Assembly: GCA_002350525.1 (NCBI GenBank)
Contig: DEFA01000050.1
Span: 286,875 to 350,874 of the forward strand
DNA length: 64,000 nt
DNA from: Lachnospiraceae bacterium UBA2864
GTDB lineage: Bacteria > Bacillota > Clostridia > Lachnospirales > Lachnospiraceae
Reading direction: 5' to 3'
Shown: piece after piece, positions 1-8,998 of the stretch
Layout: every line of letters begins with the position of its first letter
How positions within the stretch are numbered: position 1 is the stretch's first letter
Notes under the pieces: generated by a model
Told to the model about the DNA's origin: nothing
The model's database searches: none
The model's input: only the letters and a program-made list of their open reading frames with translations
Position numbers and translations under genes: made by a program

Positions 1-1018
1 CCGAAAGACCGTAGTTTGTATCATACTGATGATTCGGGAACATCTTCTTCCAGCGTGTGATAAGACTTGCAGGAACCGGCTGAGCGCCGATATGCATAAG
101 TCTCCACTGATCCAGCGCATAATCATCCTTATTAAGTTTTCCGTCCTCAAGAGCGATAAGAAGATCTTGAGCCCAAGGAACAAGAAGCCATACTATAGTA
201 CATTTTTCTGTACTGACTGCATTAAGAACATCTTCCGGCTTTGTCCCCTTAAGAAGTACTGCTTTTCCGCCGGATATAAGTGAACCAAACCAGTGCATCT
301 TGGCACCTGTATGATAAAGAGGAGGAATGCATAAGAATACATCATCCTTTGTCTGTCCGTGATGCGCCTGCTCAACCTTTGCACTGTGCATAAGCGCCTT
401 GTGCTCATGCAGGATTGCCTTAGGGAATCCTGTGGTGCCCGATGAGAAGTAGATAGCCGCATTATCGTCATCCGTAAGCTTGATGTCAGGGCTTACGCTG
501 CTTGAATTGGCAACCATCTCATTATAATCTTCCGCAAAGGAAGGACAGTTTTCTCCTACATAGAAGAGAAGTCTGTTTCTGCTGATCTTATCGGCTATCT
601 CCTCAACCCGGCCGATGAATTCCGGTCCGAATACAAGTATATTTACGTCCGCAAGATCAACGCAGTACTGGATCTCGTCTGCGTCATATCTGAAGTTAAG
701 CGGAACCGCAAGTGCACCGGTCTTAAGGATTCCGAAGTATATCGGAAGCCACTCAAGACAGTTCATAAGAAGGATACCTACCTTGTCATCCTTCTTGATT
801 CCGCGGCTTATAAGCACATTTGCAAAACGGTTTGCCTTCTCATTGAAGACACTCCATGTAATCTCTCTTCTGTATGGAGACTTCGGATTCGGCTCCATAA
901 GTTCATACTCTCTCCATGTCACACGTCTTCTCTCCTGAATAGCAGGATTGAGCTCAACGAGTGCGACATCATTTGCATATTCCTTTGCATTTCTCTCCAA
1001 AAGTTCGGTAATAGGCAT
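1..1018 (-). CDS. AMP-forming acyl/aryl-CoA synthetase, C-terminus outside window
   Basis: The ANL-superfamily adenylating enzyme joins a carboxylic acid to CoA through an acyl-AMP intermediate. I translated 339 residues from the ATG at 1018; the rest runs off the left edge, so the C-terminal lid domain is missing. The P-loop-like signature SSGTTGFPK lies near residues 192-200, with a PPLYHTGA segment near 232-239. The start is 23 bases after the iorB stop, so it is very likely the third gene of the ior operon. Ior operons often carry a phenylacetate-CoA ligase, because Ior makes aryl-acetyl-CoA from aryl-pyruvates. Here the ligase looks more like a general acyl-CoA synthetase than PaaK, so the substrate is open. 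Confidence 0.85.
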   Translation of the reverse strand, partial: MPITELLERNAKEYANDVALVELNPAIQERRRVTWREYELMEPNPKSPYRREITWSVFNEKANRFANVLISRGIKKDDKVGILLMNCLEWLPIYFGILKTGALAVPLNFRYDADEIQYCVDLADVNILVFGPEFIGRVEEIADKISRNRLLFYVGENCPSFAEDYNEMVANSSSVSPDIKLTDDDNAAIYFSSGTTGFPKAILHEHKALMHSAKVEQAHHGQTKDDVFLCIPPLYHTGAKMHWFGSLISGGKAVLLKGTKPEDVLNAVSTEKCTIVWLLVPWAQDLLIALEDGKLNKDDYALDQWRLMHIGAQPVPASLITRWKKMFPNHQYDTNYGLS

Positions 1019-1041
1019 TTCAAATATCCCCTCTTCTACAT

Positions 1042-1626
1042 TTAATCTACACTGTTATATCCAACCTCAAATCCCGCGAGATTGATATCGACTGTCTTAG
1101 GAGGAACCTTGGCCTTAATTACCTCTATCCACTGTTCCTTTGTATAATTCATATGACGTGCTGCCATACCAAGTACGATAGTATTGAAGACTCTCGTGTT
1201 GCCGAGTTCTTCGGCCTTCTCCATAGCATTTATCGAATATACACTGTACTTCTGACGGAGTTCCTCTAAAATATTCTCCGGATACTCAGCCGCACCTGTT
1301 ATAACAGGCATAGGATCGATTCTCTGATCGTTAACGATAAGAGCTCCGTCCTTCTTAAGGAAGTGAGCATATCTCTTAGCTTCAAGTCTCTCAAATGCGA
1401 TGAGTACATCCGCACAGCCCTCTTCTACGATAGGCTCTGTAACCGCCTCACCCTCTGTAGCATATCTTACATAGGTTACAACGGAACCGCCTCGCTGTGC
1501 CATTCCGTGTACCTCTGAAAGCTTTACATCATAACCTGCTGCCTCGGCCAGGCCGCCTAAGATACGGCTTGTAAGAAGTGTTCCCTGACCGCCGACACCT
1601 ACTATCATTATATTTGTAACTGCCAT
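1042..1626 (-). CDS. iorB: Indolepyruvate:ferredoxin oxidoreductase, beta subunit
   Basis: The 194-residue gamma-type subunit of the pyruvate:ferredoxin oxidoreductase superfamily works with IorA to oxidise aryl-pyruvates (from Trp, Phe and Tyr transamination) to aryl-acetyl-CoA and reduced ferredoxin. The N-terminus has the GVGGQGTLL nucleotide/CoA-binding loop (about residues 11-19), and SEVHGMAQRGGSV (37-49) is characteristic of IorB. Length is normal for the family. A GAGGA-type ribosome site precedes the ATG. It begins 20 bases after the iorA stop, so the two are co-transcribed. Cytoplasmic. Confidence 0.95.
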   Translation of the reverse strand: MAVTNIMIVGVGGQGTLLTSRILGGLAEAAGYDVKLSEVHGMAQRGGSVVTYVRYATEGEAVTEPIVEEGCADVLIAFERLEAKRYAHFLKKDGALIVNDQRIDPMPVITGAAEYPENILEELRQKYSVYSINAMEKAEELGNTRVFNTIVLGMAARHMNYTKEQWIEVIKAKVPPKTVDINLAGFEVGYNSVD

Positions 1627-1646
1627 TTCTATTATCCTCTCATTTA

Positions 1647-3407
1647 TTATTTTAGCTCAATAGCGTCGAATGGGCATAACTGCTGGCACAGTCCGCATCC
1701 GTTACACATTGTCTCGTCGATCACAGAGAATCCTGTCTCCTTATCCTTCTTGATTGCAGGACATCCCGGAACAAGACACTTTCCGCACTTCTTACATTTC
1801 TCTGTATCAACATGGCACTTGCCCTTTGGCTTATATGTCTTAAGGAGTGCACAAGGTGACTGTGAGATGATAACCGAAAGCTCATCTCTTGCAACTTCTT
1901 CCTTGATTGTCTCTTCAAGCTTCTTAAGGTCGAATGCATCAACAACACGTACGTTCTTAACACCCATACCTTCGCAGAGCTTTACAAGATCGATGGCAAA
2001 TGTAGTCTCACCGTTCAGCATCTTACCTGTAGCAGGATGATCCTGATGACCTGTCATACCTGTAGTAGAGTTATCAAGAATGATAACTGTTCCTGTAGCC
2101 TGATTGTAAACCATGTTCATGAGTGAGTTAACGCCTGTATGAAGGAAGGTTGAATCACCGATAACAGCAACCCAGTTCTTAACCCAGTCCTTGCCTTTAC
2201 CCTTCTCCATACCATGAAGCATAGAGATAGAGCCACCCATACAGAGTGTTGTATCAACAACAGAAAGCGGTGCTGCCACACCGAGTGTGTAGCATCCGAT
2301 ATCGCCGCTTGCATGTATCTTAAGCTTCTTGAGGACGCTGTATGTAGCTCTGTGAGGACATCCCGGACAGAGGATAGGCGGACGTACAGGAACTGCTGCA
2401 GGTTGCTCGAGATCGAGTTCCTGACCGAGAACCTTCTCACGGAGCATATTTGCACTGTACTCTCCGTCAAGCGGAAACACATCCTTACCTGTACATGCGA
2501 TTCCCCATGCACGAACCTGCTCTTCGATAACAGGCTCAAGTTCTTCTATGATATAGAGTTTGTCTACCTTAGATGCAAACTCTTCTATAAGCTTCTTAGG
2601 AAGAGGGCTTACCATACCAAGTTTAAGTACGCTTGCGTCCGGGAAAACCTCCTTTACATACTGATAAGGGATACCGCTTGTTATAAATCCGAGAGTCTTA
2701 CCCTCTGCATCCTTATAATCGCCGTATGTAACCTTATTGATATCGGCAAATTTATCTGTTGCGCCATCCTCAGCAAGACGTCTGTCGCGCTCGATAACGA
2801 ACTTGTGACGTACCATTGCATTTGCGGGAACCATAACGTTCTTTGCAGGATTACGCTCATACTCTTTATCATCAACCTCAACTCTGTCCTCAAGATTAAC
2901 AACACCCTGAGAATGAGCGATTCTTGTTGTAGTTCTGAGAATTACAGGAGTATCATATTCCTCTGAAATCTCAAATGCCTTCTTTGTGAAGACTCTTGCT
3001 TCTTCACTGTCCGACGGCTCAAGCACAGGAACATGTGATGATACCGCTATTCTTCTTGTGTCCTGTTCGTTCTGTGAGCTGTAAAGACCCGGATCGTCAG
3101 CAACAAGATATACCAGTCCTCCTTTAGCTCCGATATATGATGCTGTATACAGAGGATCTGATGCAACATTAAGACCTACGCACTTCATAGCGCACATAGC
3201 TCTTACACCTGCTATGGATGCACCCATGGCAACCTCTGCGGCAACCTTCTCATTTGGTGCCCACTCCGCATAAACGCCTTCGTACTTAACGAGGTTCTCA
3301 CTCATTTCGGTACTAGGTGTTCCCGGATATGCTGATGATACCTTGACGCCTGCTTCCCAAGCGCCGCGGGCAATTGCCTCATTGCCCAACATAATCTTCT
3401 TTTCCAA
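1647..3407 (-). CDS. iorA: Indolepyruvate:ferredoxin oxidoreductase, alpha subunit
   Basis: This 586-residue catalytic subunit fuses the TPP-dependent and pyrimidine-binding domains of the 2-oxoacid:ferredoxin oxidoreductases. The TPP region is visible as CPGCPHR (about 348-354) and IGDSTFLHTG (about 418-427). The C-terminus is a two-cluster ferredoxin domain: CKKCGKCLVPGCP, then CNGCGLCQQLCP, eight cysteines for two 4Fe-4S clusters. The start chosen is a TTG at 3407 with GGGAG upstream; an ATG five codons in is an alternative. It heads the iorA-iorB-CoA ligase operon. Role: fermentative aromatic amino acid breakdown, or the reverse reaction during growth on aryl acids. Confidence 0.95.
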   Translation of the reverse strand: MEKKIMLGNEAIARGAWEAGVKVSSAYPGTPSTEMSENLVKYEGVYAEWAPNEKVAAEVAMGASIAGVRAMCAMKCVGLNVASDPLYTASYIGAKGGLVYLVADDPGLYSSQNEQDTRRIAVSSHVPVLEPSDSEEARVFTKKAFEISEEYDTPVILRTTTRIAHSQGVVNLEDRVEVDDKEYERNPAKNVMVPANAMVRHKFVIERDRRLAEDGATDKFADINKVTYGDYKDAEGKTLGFITSGIPYQYVKEVFPDASVLKLGMVSPLPKKLIEEFASKVDKLYIIEELEPVIEEQVRAWGIACTGKDVFPLDGEYSANMLREKVLGQELDLEQPAAVPVRPPILCPGCPHRATYSVLKKLKIHASGDIGCYTLGVAAPLSVVDTTLCMGGSISMLHGMEKGKGKDWVKNWVAVIGDSTFLHTGVNSLMNMVYNQATGTVIILDNSTTGMTGHQDHPATGKMLNGETTFAIDLVKLCEGMGVKNVRVVDAFDLKKLEETIKEEVARDELSVIISQSPCALLKTYKPKGKCHVDTEKCKKCGKCLVPGCPAIKKDKETGFSVIDETMCNGCGLCQQLCPFDAIELK

Positions 3408-3462
3408 CTTTCAAAACTCCCTTCGTTTATATAAATCTATATAATTCCTGTGATATGCCGCA

Positions 3463-5160
3463 CTACTTCTCAAACAGTGCCGCAAACTTTTCGTATCCCA
3501 GTCTGACTCTCATAATTCTCGTTCCCTGGAATAATCTTCTCACGTGGAACATGATTTTAAGCTTTGTACTCCATCCGGAGGATATCTTTATACCGTCGAG
3601 TATCGGCTTCGAGCTTATGACCGAGTACCTCGGATCCCAGCTCTCTATGGTACTTGCCGGATAATTCATGTAAAACTTTCTTCTTCTGTACTCCGCTCCC
3701 AGTCTTCCGGCAAATCGATTCGAACTGATGAGCTCCATATAACTGTGCGCTTCAAAAAGCACATTACAGCCCTGAAAACGGTCGTATAAAATCCGGAGAA
3801 GCTCTTTTACCTCTTCTTCTTTGTAGTAGGTCAGGATATCTCTGAAGATAAAAAGCAGCCCCTTATCTATCTCACAGTCAATCTCATCAAGCCAGGTCAG
3901 ATCGTTAACCGATCTGTCTATTATCTTCTCCCGTTCACAGCTGTCGGTAGTATACATGTTTCTGATAGCTATTCGGCCGGGGCTGTCGAGATTATACCAC
4001 ATAACCCTTCCGTTATCTACCCTTTCGAACATCGTGTCAAGGCTGCAGCCTGCATACACAACCGTACTGTCGGGATATTCCATAAGGAAAAGCCTGACCG
4101 CATCATCATAGTCCCTGCTGGTTGCCGCAGAAACAAGGTTCCTGTATTCGCTTCTCCTCTTATAGTCTTCGTAATTAATCTTATGGTTGGCAAGAAACTT
4201 TGTAGCTATATCGTCTTTGAAAATATCAGGAAATCTCTTGGATATAATGCCTCTGTGTCTCACCTCATAGAGATATTTGTCTATGATCGCATTTCTGGAA
4301 TCCGTCATATAATCCTGAAGGATTTTCCTGAGATGTGTTGCTTCCGAGTTTTTTCTGTTCAGATAAAATGCGTGGCCTGCATTTCTGTATTCAAAGAAGA
4401 ACGGCTTTCTTCCCGAGTCATACATATTTCTGCAGAACTGTCTCGAGTGTGCATTGTAACAATCCTTCGCACCGGAGGCCACAAGCACTTCTCCCGTCAG
4501 ATAATTAGTCTTTTCATGGATCGGACTCGTATATTCGATCTTGCCTTCGTAATCTTTTATCCAGTAATCCCTTATAAAATCAATGGTTCCCTGAGATGTT
4601 GAGGCCTTAGAATACCAGTCTTTTGCCCGCTGCATTTTGACCATAAGCTCATAATCTTTATATTCCGCATCCAGCACCGGAGCAAGCAGAACCATCTTAT
4701 AAGGCATCGGAAGTCCTTCCTGCCAGGCTATCATGTTAAGGGAAACAGCATTTCCGGCGCCTGTTCCCGTTCCCATGAGAATAACTTTGTTCATGTCAAA
4801 TCCGGATATGTATTCGCTGAATGTACGGATCAGCATATCGAAGACATCCTTGCAGCAGTGTTCCGGAGCAAGCGGATACATAGGAATATAGAATTCGGCA
4901 TCTACGATATTCATAAGGTCATAGATAAACCGCCATTCCCCATCCGCCATCGGATGGCAGTATTCACTGTCATATAGATAGAATACTTTTCTGTCTGAGG
5001 TTCTGCCCGAAAGAGTTATATGATAGCACGGAAAATCCCCTCCTCCCAGTGCTTCTGCATCCACTTCCTTCTGCAGCCACTGCGGGATTCCCCTGTTTCG
5101 CTTCGCCTTCTTCCGGGTCACGAACTTATATACACTTTCTTTGTTATCAAATTTCCCCAT
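3463..5160 (-). CDS. Serine-less alpha/beta-hydrolase fused to LCMT-like methyltransferase
   Basis: The protein has 565 residues and two recognisable halves. Residues ~45-285 follow the hormone-sensitive-lipase fold: YPLAPEH at 95-101, an acid (D233) in SGAKD and a histidine (H263) in AGHAFYL. The nucleophile elbow, normally GDSAGG, reads GTGTGAG (130-136), so the serine is replaced by glycine, and the HGGG oxyanion motif is also lost (YDSEY). Residues ~300-550 resemble the LCMT/TcmP O-methyltransferase family: YAGCSLDTMFERVD (369-382) for AdoMet, and a WLDEI segment. Function unknown; a binding or regulatory hydrolase-like domain with an active methyltransferase is my inference. It follows the terminator at 5186-5219 and ends 55 bases before iorA. 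Confidence 0.6.
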   Translation of the reverse strand: MGKFDNKESVYKFVTRKKAKRNRGIPQWLQKEVDAEALGGGDFPCYHITLSGRTSDRKVFYLYDSEYCHPMADGEWRFIYDLMNIVDAEFYIPMYPLAPEHCCKDVFDMLIRTFSEYISGFDMNKVILMGTGTGAGNAVSLNMIAWQEGLPMPYKMVLLAPVLDAEYKDYELMVKMQRAKDWYSKASTSQGTIDFIRDYWIKDYEGKIEYTSPIHEKTNYLTGEVLVASGAKDCYNAHSRQFCRNMYDSGRKPFFFEYRNAGHAFYLNRKNSEATHLRKILQDYMTDSRNAIIDKYLYEVRHRGIISKRFPDIFKDDIATKFLANHKINYEDYKRRSEYRNLVSAATSRDYDDAVRLFLMEYPDSTVVYAGCSLDTMFERVDNGRVMWYNLDSPGRIAIRNMYTTDSCEREKIIDRSVNDLTWLDEIDCEIDKGLLFIFRDILTYYKEEEVKELLRILYDRFQGCNVLFEAHSYMELISSNRFAGRLGAEYRRRKFYMNYPASTIESWDPRYSVISSKPILDGIKISSGWSTKLKIMFHVRRLFQGTRIMRVRLGYEKFAALFEK

Positions 5161-5185
5161 AAACAGTACCTTTAACTTCTCACGT

Positions 5186-5219
5186 AAAAAGTGTCAACCA
5201 CCGTAGAGATGGCTGACAC
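5186..5219 (-). terminator. Intrinsic terminator after the orphan response regulator
   Basis: Read on the minus strand, a 10-bp stem (GTGTCAGCCA pairing with TGGTTGACAC, one G-T pair) encloses a 9-base loop and is followed by five T. It separates the comEA-regulator unit from the downstream fusion gene. Confidence 0.8.
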
Positions 5220-5233
5220 ATCATTACTTAGTC

Positions 5234-5923
5234 TTAGTCTTGGAAGAAATATCCGACTCCCCATTTAGTATGAATATACTCCGGATCAGCCGGGTGTGCC
5301 TCAATCTTCTCTCTGAGACGCCTTACATGAACATCAACTGTTCTTGCATCTCCGGGATACGTTGCCCCCCATATCTCTTTAAGAAGCTCGTCTCTTGAAT
5401 ATACCTTATTGGGATTCGAAACCAGAAGCAGTACCAGTTCAAACTCTTTGGCTGTGAGGCTTACCTCATTACCGTTGATATATACTCTTCTCGAATCGGT
5501 CTCTATCTTAAGTCCCTTTTTTTCTATAACGTTCGCTCTGGATTCACGTGCCTCATCATTTCTTGTATTTCTTCTGAGTCTCGCCTTAATACGTGCTTTA
5601 ACTTCAAGTATATTAAAAGGCTTTGTAATATAATCATCCGCACCGTATTCAAGTCCGATGATCTTATCCATATCATCGCCCTTAGCAGTAAGCATTATGA
5701 TTGGAACATCCGAAAATTCTCTGATAATCTGACAAACCTCAAGTCCGGTAAGCTTTGGAAGCATTATGTCCAGGAGTATAATATCATATGCATCCGTTCT
5801 GGCTTTTTCCACAGCCTCTTCACCGTCATATGCAGTATCAACCTGCATATCATCCTGCTCAAGATATGACTTGAGTCCCTTAACTATACTTTTTTCATCA
5901 TCTACTATTAAGACCTTCTTCAA
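5234..5923 (-). CDS. OmpR/PhoB-family response regulator, orphan
   Basis: A 229-residue transcription factor with a receiver domain (1-120) and a winged-helix DNA-binding domain (about 130-229). Phospho-acceptor D52 lies in LLDIMLP; acidic D8/D9, T79 in MLTAKGDD and K101 in YITKPF complete the site. The C-terminus has the usual RTVDVHVRRLREKIE recognition helix. Start is a TTG at 5923 with AGGAAG upstream; no ATG fits as well. No histidine kinase lies beside it: the upstream gene, 16 bases away, is a ComEA-like lipoprotein. The kinase must be elsewhere. Subfamily by sequence is PhoP/WalR-like, but the exact regulon is unknown. Confidence 0.9.
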   Translation of the reverse strand: MKKVLIVDDEKSIVKGLKSYLEQDDMQVDTAYDGEEAVEKARTDAYDIILLDIMLPKLTGLEVCQIIREFSDVPIIMLTAKGDDMDKIIGLEYGADDYITKPFNILEVKARIKARLRRNTRNDEARESRANVIEKKGLKIETDSRRVYINGNEVSLTAKEFELVLLLVSNPNKVYSRDELLKEIWGATYPGDARTVDVHVRRLREKIEAHPADPEYIHTKWGVGYFFQD

Positions 5924-5939
5924 TGTACTCTTCCTTTCA

Positions 5940-6545
5940 TTATGTGGTCACTTTATCTTTTAGCTTATTAAAGGTTCCTTCCTTGATACCATTTACATTC
6001 ATCAAGTCTTCCACCTGAGTAAATCCCCCATGCTGTTCTCTGTATCTGATGATTTCCTCCGCTCTGGTCTCTCCGACCCCCGGCAGGGTCATAAGTTCTT
6101 CCTTACCTGCGGTATTGATATTAACGAGCCCTCTCGATATATCTCCCGCTTGGGTCATAGTCTCGGGAAGTTCTTCGCCTTCCCTCGGAATATATATCCT
6201 GTCACCGTCCGAAACCGTCCCGGCAAGATTGACCGCCGATGTAGACGCATCCGGACTGAAACCTCCGGCTTCGGTAAGAACATCGTTAACTCTTGAACCA
6301 TCCGGCACATAGTAGACACCTTCAGATTCAACCGCTCCGCAGATAAACACGCAGATCATGGATGCTTCGCTTACTTCTTCCGTAACAGTCGACTCGGATT
6401 CTGCTTCCTCGGTCTTATCCGAAATTATATTCTCCGATGTTTCCGCCTGCTTCATAACCCGTATCCCGGTATCTCCGCAGCCCGTAAAGATCATCATTAC
6501 AAAAAACAATACCGCTGTTTTCAGTAACTTTTCTATTCTATTCAT
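5940..6545 (-). CDS. comEA: ComEA-like lipoprotein (SLBB + helix-hairpin-helix)
   Basis: The 201-residue product starts with a lipoprotein signal (hydrophobic stretch, lipobox FTGC near 20-23). Residues ~80-140 form a SLBB/Grb-like soluble ligand-binding domain (VFICGAVESEGVYYVPDG). The last ~65 residues carry the ComEA helix-hairpin-helix DNA-binding pair, seen as VNINTAGKEELMTLPGVG and the following IIRYREQHGGF. ComEA binds incoming double-stranded DNA on the cell surface during transformation. In Bacillus ComEA is anchored by a transmembrane helix; here a lipid anchor is predicted. No comEC or comEB is adjacent; instead it is paired with a response regulator 16 bases downstream. Confidence 0.85.
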   Translation of the reverse strand: MNRIEKLLKTAVLFFVMMIFTGCGDTGIRVMKQAETSENIISDKTEEAESESTVTEEVSEASMICVFICGAVESEGVYYVPDGSRVNDVLTEAGGFSPDASTSAVNLAGTVSDGDRIYIPREGEELPETMTQAGDISRGLVNINTAGKEELMTLPGVGETRAEEIIRYREQHGGFTQVEDLMNVNGIKEGTFNKLKDKVTT

Positions 6546-6626
6546 TCATTACTCATAAAGTGGAATTGAGTACTTATATTTTATCTAATTAACGGGTATT
6601 TTACAACCTTCATTTAAATGATATCT

Positions 6627-7517
6627 CTACAGCGGCTCCTTCATGATAGCTGTTCCGATACCTTTTTCCGTAAAGAACTCCAGGAGCAGGCAGTGCTCGA
6701 GTCTTCCGTCCAGAATATGGACTCTGGATACGCCGTTCTTCATGGCATCTATACAGTTCTGAAGCTTAGGAAGCATACCGCCGCCTACAACACCCTCATC
6801 GATAAGTGTCTGTGCTTCACTGATATTCATTTCCGAGATAAGCGTCTTCTTATCCGTCGGATCTGTAAATACGCCTTCGATATCCGTAAGGAAGGCAAGC
6901 TTTTCAGCCTCAAGTGCCGTAGCTACCGCACATGCGCAGTCATCGGCGTTGATGTTATAATCATGCTCATCCTCGATACCCATTCCGATAGGGGCGATAA
7001 CAGGGATAAGATCGTTATCTATAAGAGTATTGATAAGATCGACATTTGTCTCAACGATTTCACCTACATAACCGATGTCCTTACCGCCTGCGGTCTTCTT
7101 CTTACATTTAAGAAGTCCGGCATCCTTTCCGCTGACACCTACCGCATTAAGTCCGACCTTGGACATAAGGCCTACAAGGCTCTTGTTGACGTTGTTGAGA
7201 ACCATCTCGGCAACTTCAAGCACAGACTCATCCGTAACCCTGAGACCGTTCTCGAAACGTGTCTCCATACCGAGTCTGTCAATCCACTTGCTGATCTCCT
7301 TGCCGCCGCCGTGTACGATCACCGGCTTAAATCCGACAAGCTTAAGAAGTGCAACGTCCTGTATTACATGGTATTTAAGGTTCTCGTCAAGCATGGCTGA
7401 TCCGCCGTACTTTACGACAATCTTCTTACCGTTGAACTTCTTAATGTAAGGCAGTGCCTCTATAAGGGTCTGTGCCTTTTCCAAAATCTTATCCATATCG
7501 TCATTCTTTGTCATCAT
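6627..7517 (-). CDS. argB: Acetylglutamate kinase
   Basis: The 296-residue kinase phosphorylates N-acetylglutamate, the second step of ornithine/arginine synthesis. Family motifs: KIVVKYGGSAM (phosphate loop), VIVHGGGKEIS (acetylglutamate site), and NINADDCACAVATAL near the nucleotide pocket. The frame stays open upstream to 7664, but that extension is repeat DNA with an arginine/cysteine-rich translation. I therefore start at the tandem ATGs at 7517/7514, preceded by AGAGGA, which gives the normal family length. It is the last gene of argC-argJ-argB, separated from argJ by 212 bases containing a direct repeat. Confidence 0.95.
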   Translation of the reverse strand: MMTKNDDMDKILEKAQTLIEALPYIKKFNGKKIVVKYGGSAMLDENLKYHVIQDVALLKLVGFKPVIVHGGGKEISKWIDRLGMETRFENGLRVTDESVLEVAEMVLNNVNKSLVGLMSKVGLNAVGVSGKDAGLLKCKKKTAGGKDIGYVGEIVETNVDLINTLIDNDLIPVIAPIGMGIEDEHDYNINADDCACAVATALEAEKLAFLTDIEGVFTDPTDKKTLISEMNISEAQTLIDEGVVGGGMLPKLQNCIDAMKNGVSRVHILDGRLEHCLLLEFFTEKGIGTAIMKEPL

Positions 7518-7555
7518 ATCTATCCTCTTTCCACATAATAATTTATTCTCTTTCA

Positions 7556-7730
7556 CTGCGCTCAGACAATCCCGTGGTCCGGATGTTAATCCATGCTCGT
7601 TCCTCGCATGCCTTGTTTCCTTGCCTTCGGCAAGTAAACGCGCTGCTCCGCAGTCGCACACCACTTCATCTGCTCCGCAGATTCGTGGCCACGGGCCCCT
7701 CCTTCGCTGCGCTCAGGCAATCCCGTGGTC
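7556..7730. repeat. Intergenic 24-bp direct repeat pair with palindromic GC-rich filler
   Basis: Positions 7556-7579 and 7707-7730 are the same 24-base unit (CTGCGCTCAG[A/G]CAATCCCGTGGTC) with one mismatch. The second copy abuts the argJ stop codon. Between them lie short inverted pairs: CCTTGCCTTCGGCAAG, CTGCTCCGCAG and CTGCTCCGCAGATTCG, and CCACGGG paired with CCCGTGG of the second unit. The sequence is GC-richer than neighbouring spacers, and its translation looks like nothing. It probably belongs to a family of intergenic repeats; a related TTCGCTTCACTCAGG string sits at about 19584 in the pheS-pheT spacer. Confidence 0.75.
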
Positions 7731-8959
7731 TAACTTCTGTAATCAGCATTTATCTTTACGTAATCATACGTAAGATCGCATCCCCAGGCTGTGGCTTCAA
7801 AATCGCCCGACTTAATATCGCATTCTGCCGTAATCTCATCCGGCTGAAGAATATTCAGTGCTTCCTCCTCCGAAAATGTGAGGAACATACCATTCTCTAT
7901 AAGCTTAATGCTTCCGTTCTTACTGGACATTGTTATATCCGTCTTCATCGGATCAAACTCCGCGCCCGAGTAACCCATTGCACAGAAGATTCTTCCGCAG
8001 TTGGCATCGGTTCCGAAGATTGCTGCCTTTGAAAGATTTGAAGTGATTATGGACTTCGCAAGAACCTTTGCTGTCTCATAATCCGGAGCTCCCGTTACAT
8101 GAGCCGTAAAGAGCCTCGTAGCGCCCTCTCCGTCCTTAGCTATATTCTTGGCAAGGAACTCACATACGGCCGTAAGAGCCGCCTTAAAAGTCTCAAGGTC
8201 CTTTCCCTCATCTGCTATCACCTCGTTCTCCGCAAGGCCGTTGGCAAGCAGAAGAACCGTATCGTTAGTTGATGTATCACCGTCAACGGAAACCATATTG
8301 AAAGTAACATCGATAACTTCTCTGAGTGTCTTAAGTGCTATATCATAATCAACAGCCGTATCGGTCATTATATAGCCCAGCATGGTTCCCATATTCGGAT
8401 GGATCATTCCCGAGCCCTTACACATAGCACCGATAGTACAGGTCTTTCCGCCTGCTTCAAACTCTACCGCAATCTCCTTCGGCTGAGTATCCGTAGTCAT
8501 GATGGCAACAGCTGCCTCATGTGCCTCTTCTCTCTCTGAAGAAAGGAGAGGTGCCATCTTCTCGGCACCCGAAAGAATTATATCCATAGGAAGCTGAGGA
8601 CCGATAACACCGGTCGATCCTGTAAGAACGTACTCTGCAGGAATCCCAAGGAGCTCACTCACCTTCGCAGCCTCTGTCTCGCAGTTCTTCAGCCCTTCGG
8701 CACCTGTAGCTGCATTTGCTATACCTGTGTTAACGATAACAGCCTGAGCCTTCTTTACGTTATAAACTATATTGCTATCCCACTGAACAGGAGCAGCCTT
8801 TACAAGATTCTTTGTAAATGTACCGACAGCGACCGCGGGAACCTCACTCTTTATAAGTGCCATATCTTTCTTTGTGGAAGACGCCTTGATTCCCGCCCTT
8901 ACACTGGCTACTGTATATCCTTTAGCGGCATTAACACCACCGTCAATTACTTTTATCAT
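7730..8959 (-). CDS. argJ: Bifunctional ornithine acetyltransferase / N-acetylglutamate synthase
   Basis: At 409 residues this matches ArgJ, which moves acetyl from N-acetylornithine to glutamate and thus recycles the acetyl group. The autoproteolysis and nucleophile site reads GSGMIHPNMGTMLG. The conserved threonine is present, but the residue before it is Gly where many family members have Ala. The second signature, GDTSTNDTVLLL, is intact, as is the C-terminal GTDANCGRIFCAMGYSG. The start ATG has an AGGAGG-like site. argC ends 39 bases upstream, so the two are one transcript. Whether it is mono- or bifunctional cannot be told from sequence alone. Confidence 0.95.
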   Translation of the reverse strand: MIKVIDGGVNAAKGYTVASVRAGIKASSTKKDMALIKSEVPAVAVGTFTKNLVKAAPVQWDSNIVYNVKKAQAVIVNTGIANAATGAEGLKNCETEAAKVSELLGIPAEYVLTGSTGVIGPQLPMDIILSGAEKMAPLLSSEREEAHEAAVAIMTTDTQPKEIAVEFEAGGKTCTIGAMCKGSGMIHPNMGTMLGYIMTDTAVDYDIALKTLREVIDVTFNMVSVDGDTSTNDTVLLLANGLAENEVIADEGKDLETFKAALTAVCEFLAKNIAKDGEGATRLFTAHVTGAPDYETAKVLAKSIITSNLSKAAIFGTDANCGRIFCAMGYSGAEFDPMKTDITMSSKNGSIKLIENGMFLTFSEEEALNILQPDEITAECDIKSGDFEATAWGCDLTYDYVKINADYRS

Positions 8960-8998
8960 ATCTATCCTCCTATTCGTCCGTCTCTCGGACGTCCGTAA

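Noticed and set aside
2214..2966. 250-residue plus-strand ORF opposite iorA
   Set aside because: A shadow of the highly conserved iorA frame, with Cys-rich, family-less translation.
7518..7664. Upstream in-frame extension of argB by 49 residues
   Set aside because: It translates repeat DNA into an Arg/Cys-rich string unlike ArgB, and the ATG at 7517 has a ribosome site and gives normal length.
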